A DNA stretch of 64,000 nucleotides from contig JAQSWY010000016.1 of the NCBI GenBank assembly GCA_029266425.1, forward strand, positions 1 through 64,000. The letters are read 5' to 3'. The position numbers and the translations under genes were made by a program. The notes beneath the pieces are model-generated. The model made no database searches. It was not told the DNA's origin and saw only the letters and a program-made list of their open reading frames with translations. The first letter of the stretch is position 1; each line of letters begins with the position of its first letter. Shown here in pieces: positions 7,719 to 16,882 of this stretch. The stretch comes from Xanthobacteraceae bacterium. GTDB taxonomy: Bacteria; Pseudomonadota; Alphaproteobacteria; Rhizobiales; Xanthobacteraceae.

Positions 7719-8148
7719 TCGAGTTGGCGAGGCTCCTTGGTGCGAGGGTCTTTGGTGTCAGCAGCTCCATCACCGGAAGCCCCAACAGCTCGGAGATCAT
7801 GTTGATCTCGGTGAGGGTGAAGTCGTGGATGCCGAGCTCCATCTTGCGGATCAGCGCTCGGTTGACGTTCAACTTCTCACCCATCTCGGACATGCCGAGG
7901 TCGTGCGTCAGTGTGCGATATCGATTGATCTCGATGCCGATGGCCTGATGCACCTTGGAAAGCGGCTTGAGATCGCTCAGTCGCTTTGGTCCACCCTTTG
8001 ATACCGGTGCGGCCTTGCGGATAGCACCGTGGACCCGGAGCATCTTCCGGATCGTCGTCGGGTGTCGGTTGCCGTATTTCCGGGCAAGGTCGTCATAGGA
8101 CATGCCTTGCTCGAAATCGGCGATGCAATCGCTTTCCCACTCCTTCAC
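7702..8148 (-). CDS. double helix-turn-helix transcriptional regulator
   Basis: GTG at 8148 gives 148 residues with no clear Shine-Dalgarno, so the true start could be further in. Two DNA-binding units are visible. Residues about 9-40 (DFEQGMSYDDLARKYG ... TTIRKML) look like a resolvase/Mor-type HTH with a Y-D-D-L-A-x-K-Y-G turn. Residues about 70-130 (MSEMGEKLNVNRALIRKMEL ... ISELLGLPVMELLTP) fit a Cro/CI (XRE) domain. It is the first gene of the leftward island cluster next to the degenerate tRNA, the usual place for an island or phage regulator. It may control the genes that overlap and follow it. Confidence 0.7.
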   Translation of the reverse strand: MKEWESDCIADFEQGMSYDDLARKYGNRHPTTIRKMLRVHGAIRKAAPVSKGGPKRLSDLKPLSKVHQAIGIEINRYRTLTHDLGMSEMGEKLNVNRALIRKMELGIHDFTLTEINMISELLGLPVMELLTPKTLAPRSLANSNGHSA

Positions 8149-8334
8149 GGCGTCACCCGCTCCTCAGCGAGCGATGAGCACCCTTGGTTGTGGCGCAGTA
8201 CCCCACTTCTCATAGATATTTCCGTTCCCCAAATGTGTGCCGCCGGGTGTGTCACGGAGGACGGTTCCCGACGGCGGCTATTGCCGCTGTTGCGGCGGGC
8301 GAACGGAGCAAATTCGTCTTTGAAAACAGTGCGT

Positions 8335-8404
8335 TGAGCCCATATTCTCGAATCTGGACCGAGAATTAAAAGTCACGTGCTCTACCGGCTGAGCTACGGG
8401 CTCC
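8335..8404 (-). tRNA. tRNA-Lys(UUU)-like gene with degenerate 3' half
   Basis: Read on the minus strand, the 5' half is a normal tRNA: acceptor GGAGCCC, D arm GCTC...GAGC, and anticodon loop CTTTTAA (UUU, Lys) after stem CGTGA. The 3' side of the anticodon stem should read TCACG but reads TTCTC. The T arm is short and does not pair. The 3' acceptor strand GGGCTCA still pairs with the 5' strand except for the first base pair, and no CCA follows. It cannot fold as a working tRNA. It is either a tRNA pseudogene or a hybrid left by integration at the anticodon loop. Confidence 0.6.
8344..8366. repeat. inverted repeat at the tRNA-Lys junction, possible att core
   Basis: ATTCTCG (8344-8350) and CGAGAAT (8360-8366) flank a 9-base spacer. 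The repeat begins right at the 3' side of the tRNA anticodon loop and replaces the expected anticodon stem. A pair of short inverted arms around a 7-9 base spacer is the layout of a tyrosine-recombinase crossover site, and some integrases of this class target anticodon loops. No integrase gene is in the window, so this is inference. Confidence 0.4.
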
Positions 8405-8632
8405 CACGACGGTGGGGATTAAGCGGTTCGGCCGCGGATGGCAAGCTTTCCGGGCCGATCCGCCGTTTGTCCACCGGGATGGCGGCATTTCCACGGGCGC
8501 ATCGGCCTTGCATTTTCGCAAGATCCTTCTGCCAACCTTGTGTCTTTCAGTGCGCCACCCGCCCGACTACCTTCCTGCCCGAGCCGGCGGACGGCATGGA
8601 GCCGACGCCACCCGCTTCAGGGAGATGGCAGA

Positions 8633-9232
8633 ATGGCGAAGGTTCTTGTTCTCTATTATTCCGCCTATGGGCACATTGAGGCCATGGCGAATGCGGTCGC
8701 CGAGGGCGCGCGCGAGACCGGCGCTGAGGTCGATGTGAAGCGCGTGCCGGAGATCGTGTCGCTCGAGGTCGCGCAGAAGTCCGGTTTCAAGCTCGACCAG
8801 GCGGCCCCGGTCGCCGCGGTCGACGACCTCAAGGACTATGACGCCATCATTTTTGGCTCGGGTACCCGCTTCGGCAATGTGACCTCGCAGCTGCGCAGCT
8901 TCATGGACCAGACCGGCGGCCTGTGGATGAGCGGGGCGCTGGTCGGCAAGGTCGGCTCGGTGTTCACCTCGTCGGCCACCCAGCATGGCGGCCAGGAATC
9001 GACCATTCTGACCTTCATCCCCACCCTGCTGCACCAGGGCATGATCGTGGTGGGCCTGCCCTATGCCTTCCAGGGCCAGATGGGCCTCGACGAGATCAAG
9101 GGCGGCTCGCCCTATGGCGCCTCCACCATCACCGGCGGCGACGGAGCCCGCTTCCCTTCGGCGGTCGAGTTGGAGGGCGCCCGCTACCAGGGCCGCCACG
9201 TCGCGAGCATCGCGGCGAAGCTGAAGGGCTGA
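8633..9232 (+). CDS. wrbA: NAD(P)H:quinone oxidoreductase WrbA
   Basis: A 199-residue flavodoxin-fold protein of standard WrbA length. The FMN phosphate loop is [12 protein letters not shown] (about 8-19). The WrbA-specific regions are present: [27 protein letters not shown], and the C-terminal [15 protein letters not shown]. WrbA is a cytosolic tetramer that reduces quinones by two electrons with NAD(P)H, protecting against redox cycling. ATG at 8633 is chosen because the conserved family N-terminus ([10 protein letters not shown]) begins there, with GGGAG upstream. It is a single gene, the first core gene after the island. Confidence 0.95.
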   Translation: MAKVLVLYYSAYGHIEAMANAVAEGARETGAEVDVKRVPEIVSLEVAQKSGFKLDQAAPVAAVDDLKDYDAIIFGSGTRFGNVTSQLRSFMDQTGGLWMSGALVGKVGSVFTSSATQHGGQESTILTFIPTLLHQGMIVVGLPYAFQGQMGLDEIKGGSPYGASTITGGDGARFPSAVELEGARYQGRHVASIAAKLKG

Positions 9233-9252
9233 TCCGCTCCCCGTACGCCGTC

Positions 9253-9275
9253 ATCCCCGGGCTCGTCCCGGGGAT
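9253..9275. repeat. REP-like palindrome, CCCCGGG family
   Basis: ATCCCCGGG (9253-9261) and CCCGGGGAT (9267-9275) pair around CTCGT. It lies between the convergent wrbA and tgt stops. Related copies occur at 11591, 11729 and 20105. Confidence 0.75.
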
Positions 9276-9344
9276 CATCGATTCCTGACCGTGCTCCGTG
9301 AATCGAGATGGCCAGCACAAGGCCGGCCATGACGCTGCACCAAT

Positions 9345-10478
9345 TCACCGCTCGGCGATGTCGCCGCGGGCCCAGCCTTCCTTGACCTCAGCCTTGAAGC
9401 TCTCGAACCGGCCTTCGTCGATCGCGGCGCGGATGCCGGCCATCAGGCTCTGGTAGTAAGCGAGGTTCACCCAGGTCAGCAGCATCGAGCCCAGCATCTC
9501 GTCGCAGCGGATGAGATGGTGCAGATAGGCGCGGCTGTAGTCGCGCGCCGCCGGGCAATCGCTCGCCTCGTCGAGCGGGCGCGGATCGTCGGCGTGCCTG
9601 GCGTTCTTGAGGTTGATGCGGCCGAAGCGGGTGAAGGCGAGCGCATGGCGCCCGGCCCTCGTCGGCATCACGCAATCGAACATATCGATGCCGCGCGCCA
9701 CGGATTCCATGATGTCGTCCGGCGTGCCAACGCCCATCAGATAGCGCGGACGATCGATGGGGAGGATCGGCGCCACCGTCTCGATCATGCGCAGCATCAC
9801 CTCCTGCGGCTCGCCGACCGCAAGGCCGCCGATCGAATAGCCGGGGAAGCCGATATCGACGAGGCCGCGCGCGGATTCGACGCGCAATTCGGGATCGTCG
9901 CCGCCCTGCACGATGCCGAACAGCGCCCGGCCCGGCGGCTGCGCCTCGAAGGCGCGCTTCGAGCGCTCGGCCCAGCGCAACGAGAGCCGGAGCGCCCGCG
10001 CGATCTCTTCGCGCGTCGCCGGCAAGCGCACGCACTCGTCGAGCTGCATCTGTATGTCGGCGCCGAGCAGGCCCTGGATCTCGACCGAGCGCTCTGGCGT
10101 GAGCTCGTAAAAGGTGCCGTCAATGTGCGAGCGGAAGGTCACGCCTTGCTCGGTGAGCTTGCGCAGCGCTGCCAGCGACATGACCTGGAAGCCACCGGAA
10201 TCGGTGAGGATCGGGTGCGGCCAGCGGGCGAATTCGTGCAGGCCGCCAAGCGCCGCCACCCGCTCCGCGCCGGGGCGCAGCATCAGGTGATAGGTGTTGC
10301 CGAGGATGATGTCGGCGCCGAGCGCCCTCACCTGCTCGGGATACATGCCCTTCACCGTGCCGGCGGTGCCGACCGGCATGAAGGCGGGGGTGCGGATGGC
10401 GCCACGCGGCGTCGATATCTCGCCGAGGCGCGCAGCGCCGTCGGTCGCCTTCAGGCGGTATTGGAACAGCTCGGTCAT
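9345..10478 (-). CDS. tgt: queuine tRNA-ribosyltransferase
   Basis: This 377-residue enzyme exchanges guanine-34 for the queuosine precursor preQ1 in tRNAs for Asp, Asn, His and Tyr. Landmarks: [23 protein letters not shown] with the catalytic aspartate, [16 protein letters not shown], and [16 protein letters not shown] with the nucleophilic aspartate. The usual zinc motif C-x-C-x-x-C appears as [17 protein letters not shown], so two of three cysteines are replaced; the histidine is kept. The gene starts 9 bases after the queA stop and forms an operon with it. Confidence 0.96.
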   Translation of the reverse strand: MTELFQYRLKATDGAARLGEISTPRGAIRTPAFMPVGTAGTVKGMYPEQVRALGADIILGNTYHLMLRPGAERVAALGGLHEFARWPHPILTDSGGFQVMSLAALRKLTEQGVTFRSHIDGTFYELTPERSVEIQGLLGADIQMQLDECVRLPATREEIARALRLSLRWAERSKRAFEAQPPGRALFGIVQGGDDPELRVESARGLVDIGFPGYSIGGLAVGEPQEVMLRMIETVAPILPIDRPRYLMGVGTPDDIMESVARGIDMFDCVMPTRAGRHALAFTRFGRINLKNARHADDPRPLDEASDCPAARDYSRAYLHHLIRCDEMLGSMLLTWVNLAYYQSLMAGIRAAIDEGRFESFKAEVKEGWARGDIAER

Positions 10479-10487
10479 GGGTCGGGC

Positions 10488-11564
10488 TTATGGCAGCAGA
10501 AGGCAGGCATCGCCATAGGAATAGAAGCGGTAGCCGCTCGCAATCGCATGGGCATAGGCGCGCTTCTGCTCCTCGTGACCAATGAGGGCGGCGACCAGCA
10601 TCACCAGCGTCGAGCGCGGCAGATGGAAGTTGGTCAGCATGCCGTCGATGAAGCGGAAGCGGTAGCCGGGCGTGATGAAGATGTCGGTCTCGCCGCGCCA
10701 CGCCTTGAGCCGCCCATCCTCGGCGGCCGCGCTCTCCAGAAGCCGGGTCGCGGTCGAGCCGACGCTGACGATCCGCCGGCCTGCGGCCTTCACCGCGTTG
10801 AGTGCCGCGGTGGTCTCGAGCGACACCTCGCCCCATTCCGCGTGCATGCGATGGCCTGAGGTGTCGTCGGCCTTCACCGGCAGGAAGGTGCCGGCGCCGA
10901 CATGCAGGGTCACCCGATGGGTGGCGATGCCCCGCGCCGCGAGCCGCACCACCAGCTCGGGCGTGAAGTGCAGGCCCGCGGTCGGCGCCGCGACCGAGCC
11001 TTCCTCATGGGCGAACATGGTCTGGTAGTCGGTACGATCCTTCGCGTCGTCGGGCCGCTTGGCCGCGATGTAGGGCGGCAGCGGCATGTGGCCGACGGTA
11101 GCGATCGCCTCGTCGAGCGTGGGGCCGGCGAAGTCGAAGCGCAGGCGGATCTCGCCGGCCTCGCCCTTCTCCTCCACCGTGGCGTCGAGCGTGCCGAGCA
11201 GACAGGCGTCCCCCTCCCCACCGAAGTGGATGCGGTCGCCGACCGCGAGCCGCTTGGCCGGCCGGGCGAGCGCGAGCCAGGTGTCGGTCGCGACGCGCTT
11301 GTGCAGCATCGCCTCGACCCGCACGCCTTCGCCGATCTCGCGACGGCGCATCCCGTTGAGCCGCGCCGGCACGACGCGGGTATCGTTGACGACGAGGGCG
11401 TCACCGGGGTTCAAGAGGTCGGGCAAGTCGCGGATCTGCGCGTCGGTGAGCTCCGGCTCCGCGCCCGGTCGCACCACCAGCAGGCGTGCCGCATCGCGCG
11501 GCGAGACCGGCCTGAGCGCGATCCGCTCCGGCGGCAGCTCGAAATCGAACAGATCGACGCGCAT
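10488..11564 (-). CDS. queA: S-adenosylmethionine:tRNA ribosyltransferase-isomerase
   Basis: The 358-residue QueA transfers and isomerises the ribose of S-adenosylmethionine onto preQ1 in tRNA to give epoxyqueuosine, the step after Tgt. Recognisable segments are [22 protein letters not shown] near the N-terminus (shown in part), [42 protein letters not shown] and the C-terminal [18 protein letters not shown] chose the ATG at 11564 over an in-frame TTG nine bases upstream because it matches the usual N-terminus (MRVDLFDF). It is the first gene of the queA-tgt pair. Confidence 0.95.
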   Translation of the reverse strand: MRVDLFDFELPPERIALRPVSPRDAARLLVVRPGAEPELTDAQIRDLPDLLNPGDALVVNDTRVVPARLNGMRRREIGEGVRVEAMLHKRVATDTWLALARPAKRLAVGDRIHFGGEGDACLLGTLDATVEEKGEAGEIRLRFDFAGPTLDEAIATVGHMPLPPYIAAKRPDDAKDRTDYQTMFAHEEGSVAAPTAGLHFTPELVVRLAARGIATHRVTLHVGAGTFLPVKADDTSGHRMHAEWGEVSLETTAALNAVKAAGRRIVSVGSTATRLLESAAAEDGRLKAWRGETDIFITPGYRFRFIDGMLTNFHLPRSTLVMLVAALIGHEEQKRAYAHAIASGYRFYSYGDACLLLP

Positions 11565-11590
11565 TTGTCTCAAATACCCGGCACACCCTC

Positions 11591-11613
11591 ATCCCCGGAC
11601 TTGATTCGGGGAT
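11591..11613. repeat. REP-like palindrome, CCCCGGG family
   Basis: ATCCCCG (11591-11597) pairs with CGGGGAT (11607-11613). It lies just upstream of queA and is a shorter variant of the 9253 element. Confidence 0.65.
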
Positions 11614-11728
11614 CCAGAGCCGGGGGCGCGGCGCCGGTCTTTTGGATGGCCGGATCAACCCTGGCCATGAGGTAAACAGGGAGGGCACATATGGGAGTCG
11701 CCTCCCTAACTGCCCAATTCCGCGGACG

Positions 11729-11759
11729 ATCCCGGATCGGCCTTGCGGCCGCCCGGGAT
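11729..11759. repeat. REP-like palindrome, variant
   Basis: ATCCCGG (11729-11735) and CCGGGAT (11753-11759) are outer arms, with an inner CGGCC/GGCCG pair. It lies downstream of the cytoplasmic cyclophilin gene on the minus strand. No T run follows. Confidence 0.55.
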
Positions 11760-11787
11760 GACGCTCTCGACTACGGGACGACGGCGA

Positions 11788-12243
11788 TCACGCCGCCATC
11801 TTGGCGGAGACGATCTTGTCGGGGTTCTGCACCGGCTCGCCGCGCTTGATCTTGTCGACATTGTCCATGCCTTCGATCACCTCGCCCCAGATGGTGTACT
11901 GGCCGTCGAGGAAGGAGGCATCGGCGAAGCAGATGAAGAACTGGCTGTCGCCGGAGTTCGGATCCTGGGCGCGGGCCATGGAAACAGTGCCGCGCTGGTG
12001 GCGGCCCTTGTTGAACTCGGCCTTGAGCTTCACGCCCGAGCCGCCACGGCCGGTGCCGGTGGGATCGCCGGTCTGCGCCATGAAGCCGTCGATGACGCGG
12101 TGGAACACCACTCCGTCATAGAAGCCGTCATTCACCAGCGTGGTGATGCGGGCGACGTGGCCGGGAGCGAGGTCCGGGCGCATCTTGATCTTCACCGGGC
12201 CCTGCGTGGTCTCCAGCAGAAGCGTGTTTTCGGCATCGCTCAT
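11788..12243 (-). CDS. peptidyl-prolyl cis-trans isomerase, cyclophilin type (cytoplasmic)
   Basis: A 151-residue single-domain cyclophilin with no signal peptide. Active-site features are visible: VFHRVIDGFMAQTGDPTGTG (catalytic Arg in FHRVI, Gln in MAQTGD), GTVSMAR, NSGDSQFFICFAD and DGQYTIWGEVIEGM. It speeds up proline isomerisation during folding. It is clearly paralogous to the next gene upstream, which has an export signal, so the pair serves cytoplasm and periplasm. Confidence 0.92.
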   Translation of the reverse strand: MSDAENTLLLETTQGPVKIKMRPDLAPGHVARITTLVNDGFYDGVVFHRVIDGFMAQTGDPTGTGRGGSGVKLKAEFNKGRHQRGTVSMARAQDPNSGDSQFFICFADASFLDGQYTIWGEVIEGMDNVDKIKRGEPVQNPDKIVSAKMAA

Positions 12244-12283
12244 CGTATTCTCCTTGTGTTTTGGTCGGTCGCTGCGGCGGGCC

Positions 12284-12826
12284 TCATTTCACGTCCGCCT
12301 GGACCTTCATCGACACGATCTTGTCGGGGCTCACCACCGGCTCGCCGCGCTTGATCTTGTCGACATTCTCCATGCCCGAGATCACCTCGCCGACCACGGT
12401 GTACTGGCCGTTCAGGAACGAGGCGTCGCCGAAGCAGATGAAGAATTGCGAATTGGCGCTGTCCGGCGAGGACGCGCGCGCCATGCCGACCGTGCCGCGC
12501 TTGAACGGCACCTTCGAGAATTCGGCCGGCAGGTCCGGATGCTTCGAGCCGCCGGTGCCGTTGCCGAATTCGCCGTCGCCGGTCTGGGCCATGAAGCCCT
12601 CGATCACGCGATGGAACGGCACATTGTCGTAGAAACCCTCGCGGGCGAGCTGCTTGATGCGCTCGGCGTGCTTCGGCGCGATGTCCGAACGCAGCGCAAT
12701 GACCACCGGTCCCTTGGTCGTCTGCATCACGATAGTGTTCTGCGGATCCGGCTTCTTGGTCTGCGCGGCCGCCGGCAGCGCGAGGGCAAGCAGGAGGGTC
12801 GCGGCAGTGATCAGGCGTCGGAACAT
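12284..12826 (-). CDS. peptidyl-prolyl cis-trans isomerase, cyclophilin type (periplasmic)
   Basis: 180 residues with a signal peptide (MFRRLITAATLLLALAL, cleavage near AAA-QTKK). The cyclophilin domain keeps FHRVIEGFMAQTGDGEFGNG, GTVGMAR, SANSQFFICFGD and NGQYTVVGEVISGM. The two cyclophilins share the end KIKRGEPV...PDKIVS, pointing to tandem duplication followed by gain or loss of the signal. It lies 40 bases from the cytoplasmic paralogue and downstream of coaD on the same strand. Confidence 0.92.
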   Translation of the reverse strand: MFRRLITAATLLLALALPAAAQTKKPDPQNTIVMQTTKGPVVIALRSDIAPKHAERIKQLAREGFYDNVPFHRVIEGFMAQTGDGEFGNGTGGSKHPDLPAEFSKVPFKRGTVGMARASSPDSANSQFFICFGDASFLNGQYTVVGEVISGMENVDKIKRGEPVVSPDKIVSMKVQADVK

Positions 12827-12906
12827 GGAAAACTCCGTTGAGCGGATCGCGGGCTTCTCGCCCGCAGCGGATCAGATAGGGCGCGGCGAGCGGGGATCAC
12901 CGGGGT

Positions 12907-13413
12907 TCAGCTTCCGCGGCCGAGGCGTTCGCGCAGCCGAAGCAGCACGGCCGGCGGCACGAAGGCGGAAACGTCCCCGCCCATCGCCGCGATCTGCCGC
13001 ACCAGGGTGGCAGTGATGGGGCGGGAAATCGGGGAAGCCGGCAGGAACACGGTCTGCACGTCGGGTGCCAGCACCGCATTCATGCCGGCCATCTGCATCT
13101 CGTAGTCGAGATCGGTGCCGTCCCGCAGCCCGCGGATCAGCAGTTGCGCGCCTTCGCGCCGGGCCGCGTCGACCACGAGGTCGTCGAAGGTCACGCAATC
13201 GAGCGCGGTGCCGGCCTGCGCCGCGAGCGGCGCGAACACCTCGCGCAGCATGTCGAGGCGCTCCGGCGCGGAGAAGATCGGCGCCTTGCCGGGATGCATC
13301 CCGACCGCGACGACCAGTCGGTCGGCCAGCCGGACCGCGGCGCGCGCGACCTCGACATGGCCGTTGGTGGGCGGATCGAACGAGCCGGGATAGAAGGCGG
13401 TGCGTGCGCTCAT
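12907..13413 (-). CDS. coaD: phosphopantetheine adenylyltransferase
   Basis: 168 residues. CoaD adenylates 4'-phosphopantetheine to dephospho-CoA, the fourth step of CoA synthesis. The nucleotidyl-transferase signature is [20 protein letters not shown] with the T-x-G-H motif; then come [34 protein letters not shown] (R-G-L-R) and [17 protein letters not shown] set the start at the ATG at 13413, giving the usual family length; a longer in-frame extension runs into the palindromic repeat upstream and is unlikely to be coding. Confidence 0.93.
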   Translation of the reverse strand: MSARTAFYPGSFDPPTNGHVEVARAAVRLADRLVVAVGMHPGKAPIFSAPERLDMLREVFAPLAAQAGTALDCVTFDDLVVDAARREGAQLLIRGLRDGTDLDYEMQMAGMNAVLAPDVQTVFLPASPISRPITATLVRQIAAMGGDVSAFVPPAVLLRLRERLGRGS

Positions 13414-13450
13414 GCCTGCGGGCGTGCCTCGGGCTCTGTCCAATTGGCTG

Positions 13451-13498
13451 GAGCATGTTCCGATCGCAAAAGTCATTCAACCTTTGCGGAACATGCTC
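13451..13498. repeat. dispersed GAGCATG palindrome, copy 1
   Basis: GAGCATGTTCCG (13451-13462) and CGGAACATGCTC (13487-13498) are perfect 12-bp arms, with an inner imperfect CAAAAG/CCTTTG pair. It lies between the secreted hydrolase and coaD. The element at 25508 has the same build and about the same length. Confidence 0.85.
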
Positions 13499-13550
13499 TG
13501 GGTGCGCGCAAGGGTTAGCCGCGGATTGCCGCGCGCGCAAGCGCAGCGCC

Positions 13551-14582
13551 TTACCGGGGCGGGTTTCCGAGGAAGCCGAGCACTTCCTTTATGGTCGCCT
13601 CGTGCACTGCCGCGCGCTGTCCCCCCTCGCCATCGCGGCACACCACGCCGTCGCCGGGCTTGTCGGCTTCGAGCAGCGCGACGGCGCCCGGCTTGCAGAG
13701 CGGCAGGAAGCTGAAATGCGCCGCGCCGGGGATGGCGAGCGAGCGCGTCGCCGGCTTCGGCAGGTGTTCGGCGAGGTAGCCGGATTCCAGCTTCGCCGGA
13801 ATCCCATTATTGCCGCTGTCGGCCGCGATCACCAGCACCGGCACATTGAAGGTAGCGAGGCTTGCGGGATCGAAGCCGCGGGCAAGGCCGAGATCGAGCG
13901 CGACTGCCGCGCCAACCCGCGGGTCCCGCAGATCGTCGAAGGATTGTCGGGTCGGCGCACCTTGTCCCGCACCGATCTGTCCCGCGCTAACATCCCGACC
14001 GACGCGACAGGCGGCGAGCGTCTGATGCTCCCGGCAATCGGCATCGAATCGCGCCCGGTCGAATCTCCCGCCGGCGAGCGCGATCACCGTCCAGCCGCCG
14101 AGCGAATGCCCGATCGCAACGACATTCCCGGGCTCGATGACGCCCGAGAACACCGGATCGGCGATGAGGAAATCGATGAGGCGGGAGAGATCGCGCGGAC
14201 GCTCGGCAAGGATGGCGCGCGCCTTGTCCATGTCCCGGCTGGTGGTGCCGGGATGGTTCGGCGCCGCGACGACATAGCCCTGCTTCACCAGTGCGACGGC
14301 AAGCCAGGCCTCATTGTTCCAGTTCCCGCTATAGCCGTGCGACAGCACGACGAGCCGATGCCGCCCCGGCGCCGGCGCCGCATCCTCCTGCACCGCTTCA
14401 CCGACCAGGACCGCAGTGTCGCCGATGAGAGTCGTCTCGCCCTTGGCATCGGTCGGATACCAGACGGCGGCGTCGAGCGGCCGGCTGGGGTCGGCAATGC
14501 GGATCAGCCGGAAGCCTACGGCGTCGGTCGCACGTGCCGATGTCGCGAACAGACCGGCAAACAGCACCAAACAGACCAGCAA
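13551..14582 (-). CDS. secreted alpha/beta hydrolase (PAF-acetylhydrolase/dienelactone hydrolase-like)
   Basis: 343 residues beginning with a signal peptide (MLVCLVLFAGLFATSARA). The nucleophile elbow is AIGHSLGGWTV (Ser in GHSLGG), preceded by the oxyanion region VVLSHGYSGNW. Candidate acid and base are the aspartate near VLVIAADSGN and the histidine in IPGAAHFSF. The N-terminal DPSRPLDAAVWYPTDA pattern is typical of predicted dienelactone or PAF-acetylhydrolase-like enzymes. The substrate is unknown; likely periplasmic. It is divergent from the threonine aldolase. Confidence 0.8.
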   Translation of the reverse strand: MLVCLVLFAGLFATSARATDAVGFRLIRIADPSRPLDAAVWYPTDAKGETTLIGDTAVLVGEAVQEDAAPAPGRHRLVVLSHGYSGNWNNEAWLAVALVKQGYVVAAPNHPGTTSRDMDKARAILAERPRDLSRLIDFLIADPVFSGVIEPGNVVAIGHSLGGWTVIALAGGRFDRARFDADCREHQTLAACRVGRDVSAGQIGAGQGAPTRQSFDDLRDPRVGAAVALDLGLARGFDPASLATFNVPVLVIAADSGNNGIPAKLESGYLAEHLPKPATRSLAIPGAAHFSFLPLCKPGAVALLEADKPGDGVVCRDGEGGQRAAVHEATIKEVLGFLGNPPR

Positions 14583-14737
14583 CCGTATTTTACCGCTCCG
14601 ACAAGGGTCGCACAGCGTTAGCCGCGCTCACCCTGCTCCGCAAGATCGCACCTCGGCGTGACAAACGCCGGACGGCGATTGGCGCGCGGCTTCGGTGCCG
14701 CTAGAACCGCGCTGAACCGTCAGCCGAGGAAGCGCCC

Positions 14738-15784
14738 GTGCCCGACCGCCTGATCGACCTGCGTTCCGACACCCTCACCCGTCCGACCGCCGCCATGCGC
14801 CAGGCCATGGCCGACGCTCAGGTCGGCGACGATCAGTATGGCGAGGATGTCTCGGTCAATGCTCTGGAGGCGCGCATCGCCGAACTGTTGGGCAAGCAGG
14901 CCGCCGTGTTCGTGCCGAGCGGCACCATGGCGAACCAGATCGCGGTGAAGGTGCTGACCCGGCCGGGCGAAGAAGTCATCACCGGAGGCGAGGCGCATCT
15001 GCTCTGGCACGAGGCGGGCGGCGCCTCGGCCAATGCCGGGGTGCAGATCATCGCGCTCGGCTTGAGCGGCATCTTCACCGCGGCGGAACTGCGCGCCGCC
15101 TATAAGCCGCGCGGCCACATGGTTTACCCGCCGACGACGCTGGTCGTGATCGAGAACACCCATAATCGCGGCGGCGGCGTCATCTTCCCGCAGCCGCTGG
15201 TCGAGGAAGTTTGCGAGGCTGCGGACGCACTCGGCATGACCACCTATCTCGACGGCGCCCGCCTGTTCAATGCGGCGGTGGCCACCGGGACAAGCCCGCG
15301 CGACCTGGCAGCGCCCTTCCGCATGGCTGGGATCGCGCTCTCCAAGGGGCTCGGCTGCCCGGTCGGCAGCGTCATCGCCGGCAGCGCGGAGGACATGGTC
15401 GCGGCGCGCCGGCAGCGGCGGCTGTTCGGCGGCGCCATGCGCCAGGCCGGCATCCTCGCCGCCGCCGGGCTCCATGCGCTCGACCACCACATGGATCGCC
15501 TCGCCGAGGACCATGCCAATGCCCGGCTGATCGGCGAGCACATCGCAGAGGCCCGCAATGCTGAGCTCGACCTTGCGACCGTGCAGAGCAATATCGTGGT
15601 GTTCCGCACCCGGCCCGAGGCGCCGCCCGATGCCGAAGTGATCGCCCGCGCCAGGGAGCACGGCGTGCTGCTGCTCGCGTTCGGTCCGCGCATGCTGCGC
15701 ATGGTGACCCATCTCGACGTCAGCCGCGCCGATTGCGACAAGGCCGGCACGGTGGTGGCGGGGATTCTGGACGGGCGCTCCTGA
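14738..15784 (+). CDS. ltaE: low-specificity L-threonine aldolase
   Basis: 348-residue PLP enzyme of fold type I. Typical blocks: [69 protein letters not shown] and the PLP-lysine region [16 protein letters not shown]. It cleaves L-threonine or allo-threonine to glycine and acetaldehyde. ATG at 14738 follows GAGGAAG. It stands alone on the plus strand. Confidence 0.93.
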   Translation: MPDRLIDLRSDTLTRPTAAMRQAMADAQVGDDQYGEDVSVNALEARIAELLGKQAAVFVPSGTMANQIAVKVLTRPGEEVITGGEAHLLWHEAGGASANAGVQIIALGLSGIFTAAELRAAYKPRGHMVYPPTTLVVIENTHNRGGGVIFPQPLVEEVCEAADALGMTTYLDGARLFNAAVATGTSPRDLAAPFRMAGIALSKGLGCPVGSVIAGSAEDMVAARRQRRLFGGAMRQAGILAAAGLHALDHHMDRLAEDHANARLIGEHIAEARNAELDLATVQSNIVVFRTRPEAPPDAEVIARAREHGVLLLAFGPRMLRMVTHLDVSRADCDKAGTVVAGILDGRS

Positions 15785-15853
15785 GCCCGTTCAGCTCAGG
15801 GCGAATTTCCAACAATACGTACTAGTTGCGGCAATATCTTAAGGTGAAATAGC

Positions 15854-16711
15854 CTAGCCCATCCGCCCGGTGACATAGCGATCGGTGCGGGCGTCCTGCG
15901 GGTTGGCGAAGATGCGTCCGGTCGGTCCGAACTCCACCAGTTCGCCGAGATAGAGGAACGCCGTGTAGTCGGAAATCCGCGCCGCCTGCTGCATATTATG
16001 GGTGACGATGACCACCGTGCTGTCGCTCTTCAGCTCCTCGATGGTCTCCTCCACCTTCGCCGTGGAGATCGGATCAAGCGCCGAGCACGGCTCGTCGAGC
16101 AGGATGACCTCAGGCTTCACCGCAATGGTCCTGGCGAGACACAGGCGCTGTTGCTGGCCGCCGGACAGGCTGTAGGCGCTGCGGTGCAGGACATTGCTCA
16201 CCTCATCCCAGAGTCCGGCACGGCGCAAGGCGGCTTCGACGCGCTCCTCGAGCTCGCTGGGCCGGAGCTCCTCATTCAGCCGCATGCCGAACGCCACATT
16301 GTCATGGATCGACATCGGAAACGGCATCGGCCGCTGCGTCACCATGCCGATGCGCCGGCGCAAGGTGAGCACGTCCACCGATGGATCGAGGATGTTCTCG
16401 CCATCCAGCCAGACCTCGCCCGTGACGCGCTGGTCCGGATAAAGGTCGTGCATGCGGTTGAACACGCGGAGCAGCGTGGATTTTCCGCAGCCCGACGGGC
16501 CTATGAAGGCCGTCACCTTGTTGGCGGCGACCGGCACGCTGACATCCCGCAGCGCGACAAGTTCGCCATAGCGGAAGGTGAGGTGCGACACGCTGAGCTT
16601 GACCGTTGCCGCCGGGGCCGAGCGCTCGCTGCCGGCGAGCAACCCGGCCACGGTGGTCGGCCCCAAGCGCGGGGGCATTGTCGGAGCGGACCTGTCGAGC
16701 ACGTTGGGCAT
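15854..16711 (-). CDS. pstB: phosphate ABC transporter ATP-binding protein (PstB-like), orphan
   Basis: 285 residues. Walker A is GPSGCGKST, the signature is [16 protein letters not shown] and Walker B is [16 protein letters not shown]. The PstB-specific patterns [17 protein letters not shown] and [20 protein letters not shown] support phosphate specificity. A 37-residue proline-rich N-terminal extension precedes the domain. No pstS, pstC, pstA or phoU is nearby, so it either works with permeases encoded elsewhere or serves another porter. Upstream and downstream intergenic spaces are short and featureless. Confidence 0.85.
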   Translation of the reverse strand: MPNVLDRSAPTMPPRLGPTTVAGLLAGSERSAPAATVKLSVSHLTFRYGELVALRDVSVPVAANKVTAFIGPSGCGKSTLLRVFNRMHDLYPDQRVTGEVWLDGENILDPSVDVLTLRRRIGMVTQRPMPFPMSIHDNVAFGMRLNEELRPSELEERVEAALRRAGLWDEVSNVLHRSAYSLSGGQQQRLCLARTIAVKPEVILLDEPCSALDPISTAKVEETIEELKSDSTVVIVTHNMQQAARISDYTAFLYLGELVEFGPTGRIFANPQDARTDRYVTGRMG

Positions 16712-16882
16712 GAGACGACCTCCCCGTCACTGCAACCAAGCCCCTGGTTGCCTCGAGGTTCCAACGCCCAGAATAATTAGTTGTGGACCAACGTTGCGAC
16801 ACCTTCAGGTGGTTGCAACGTGTCATCGTGGGACGAACGGCGCTCGCGGGAAGAGCCGTCCATCCCACGATATCGGGACGCC

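Larger units (their letters stand above)
8149..8632. other. island-to-core junction without protein genes
   Basis: About 480 bases between the island regulator and wrbA. They hold the upstream region of the regulator, the degenerate tRNA-Lys with its inverted repeat (8335-8404), and about 230 bases upstream of wrbA. Short open frames on both strands here show no coding character. Confidence 0.6.
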
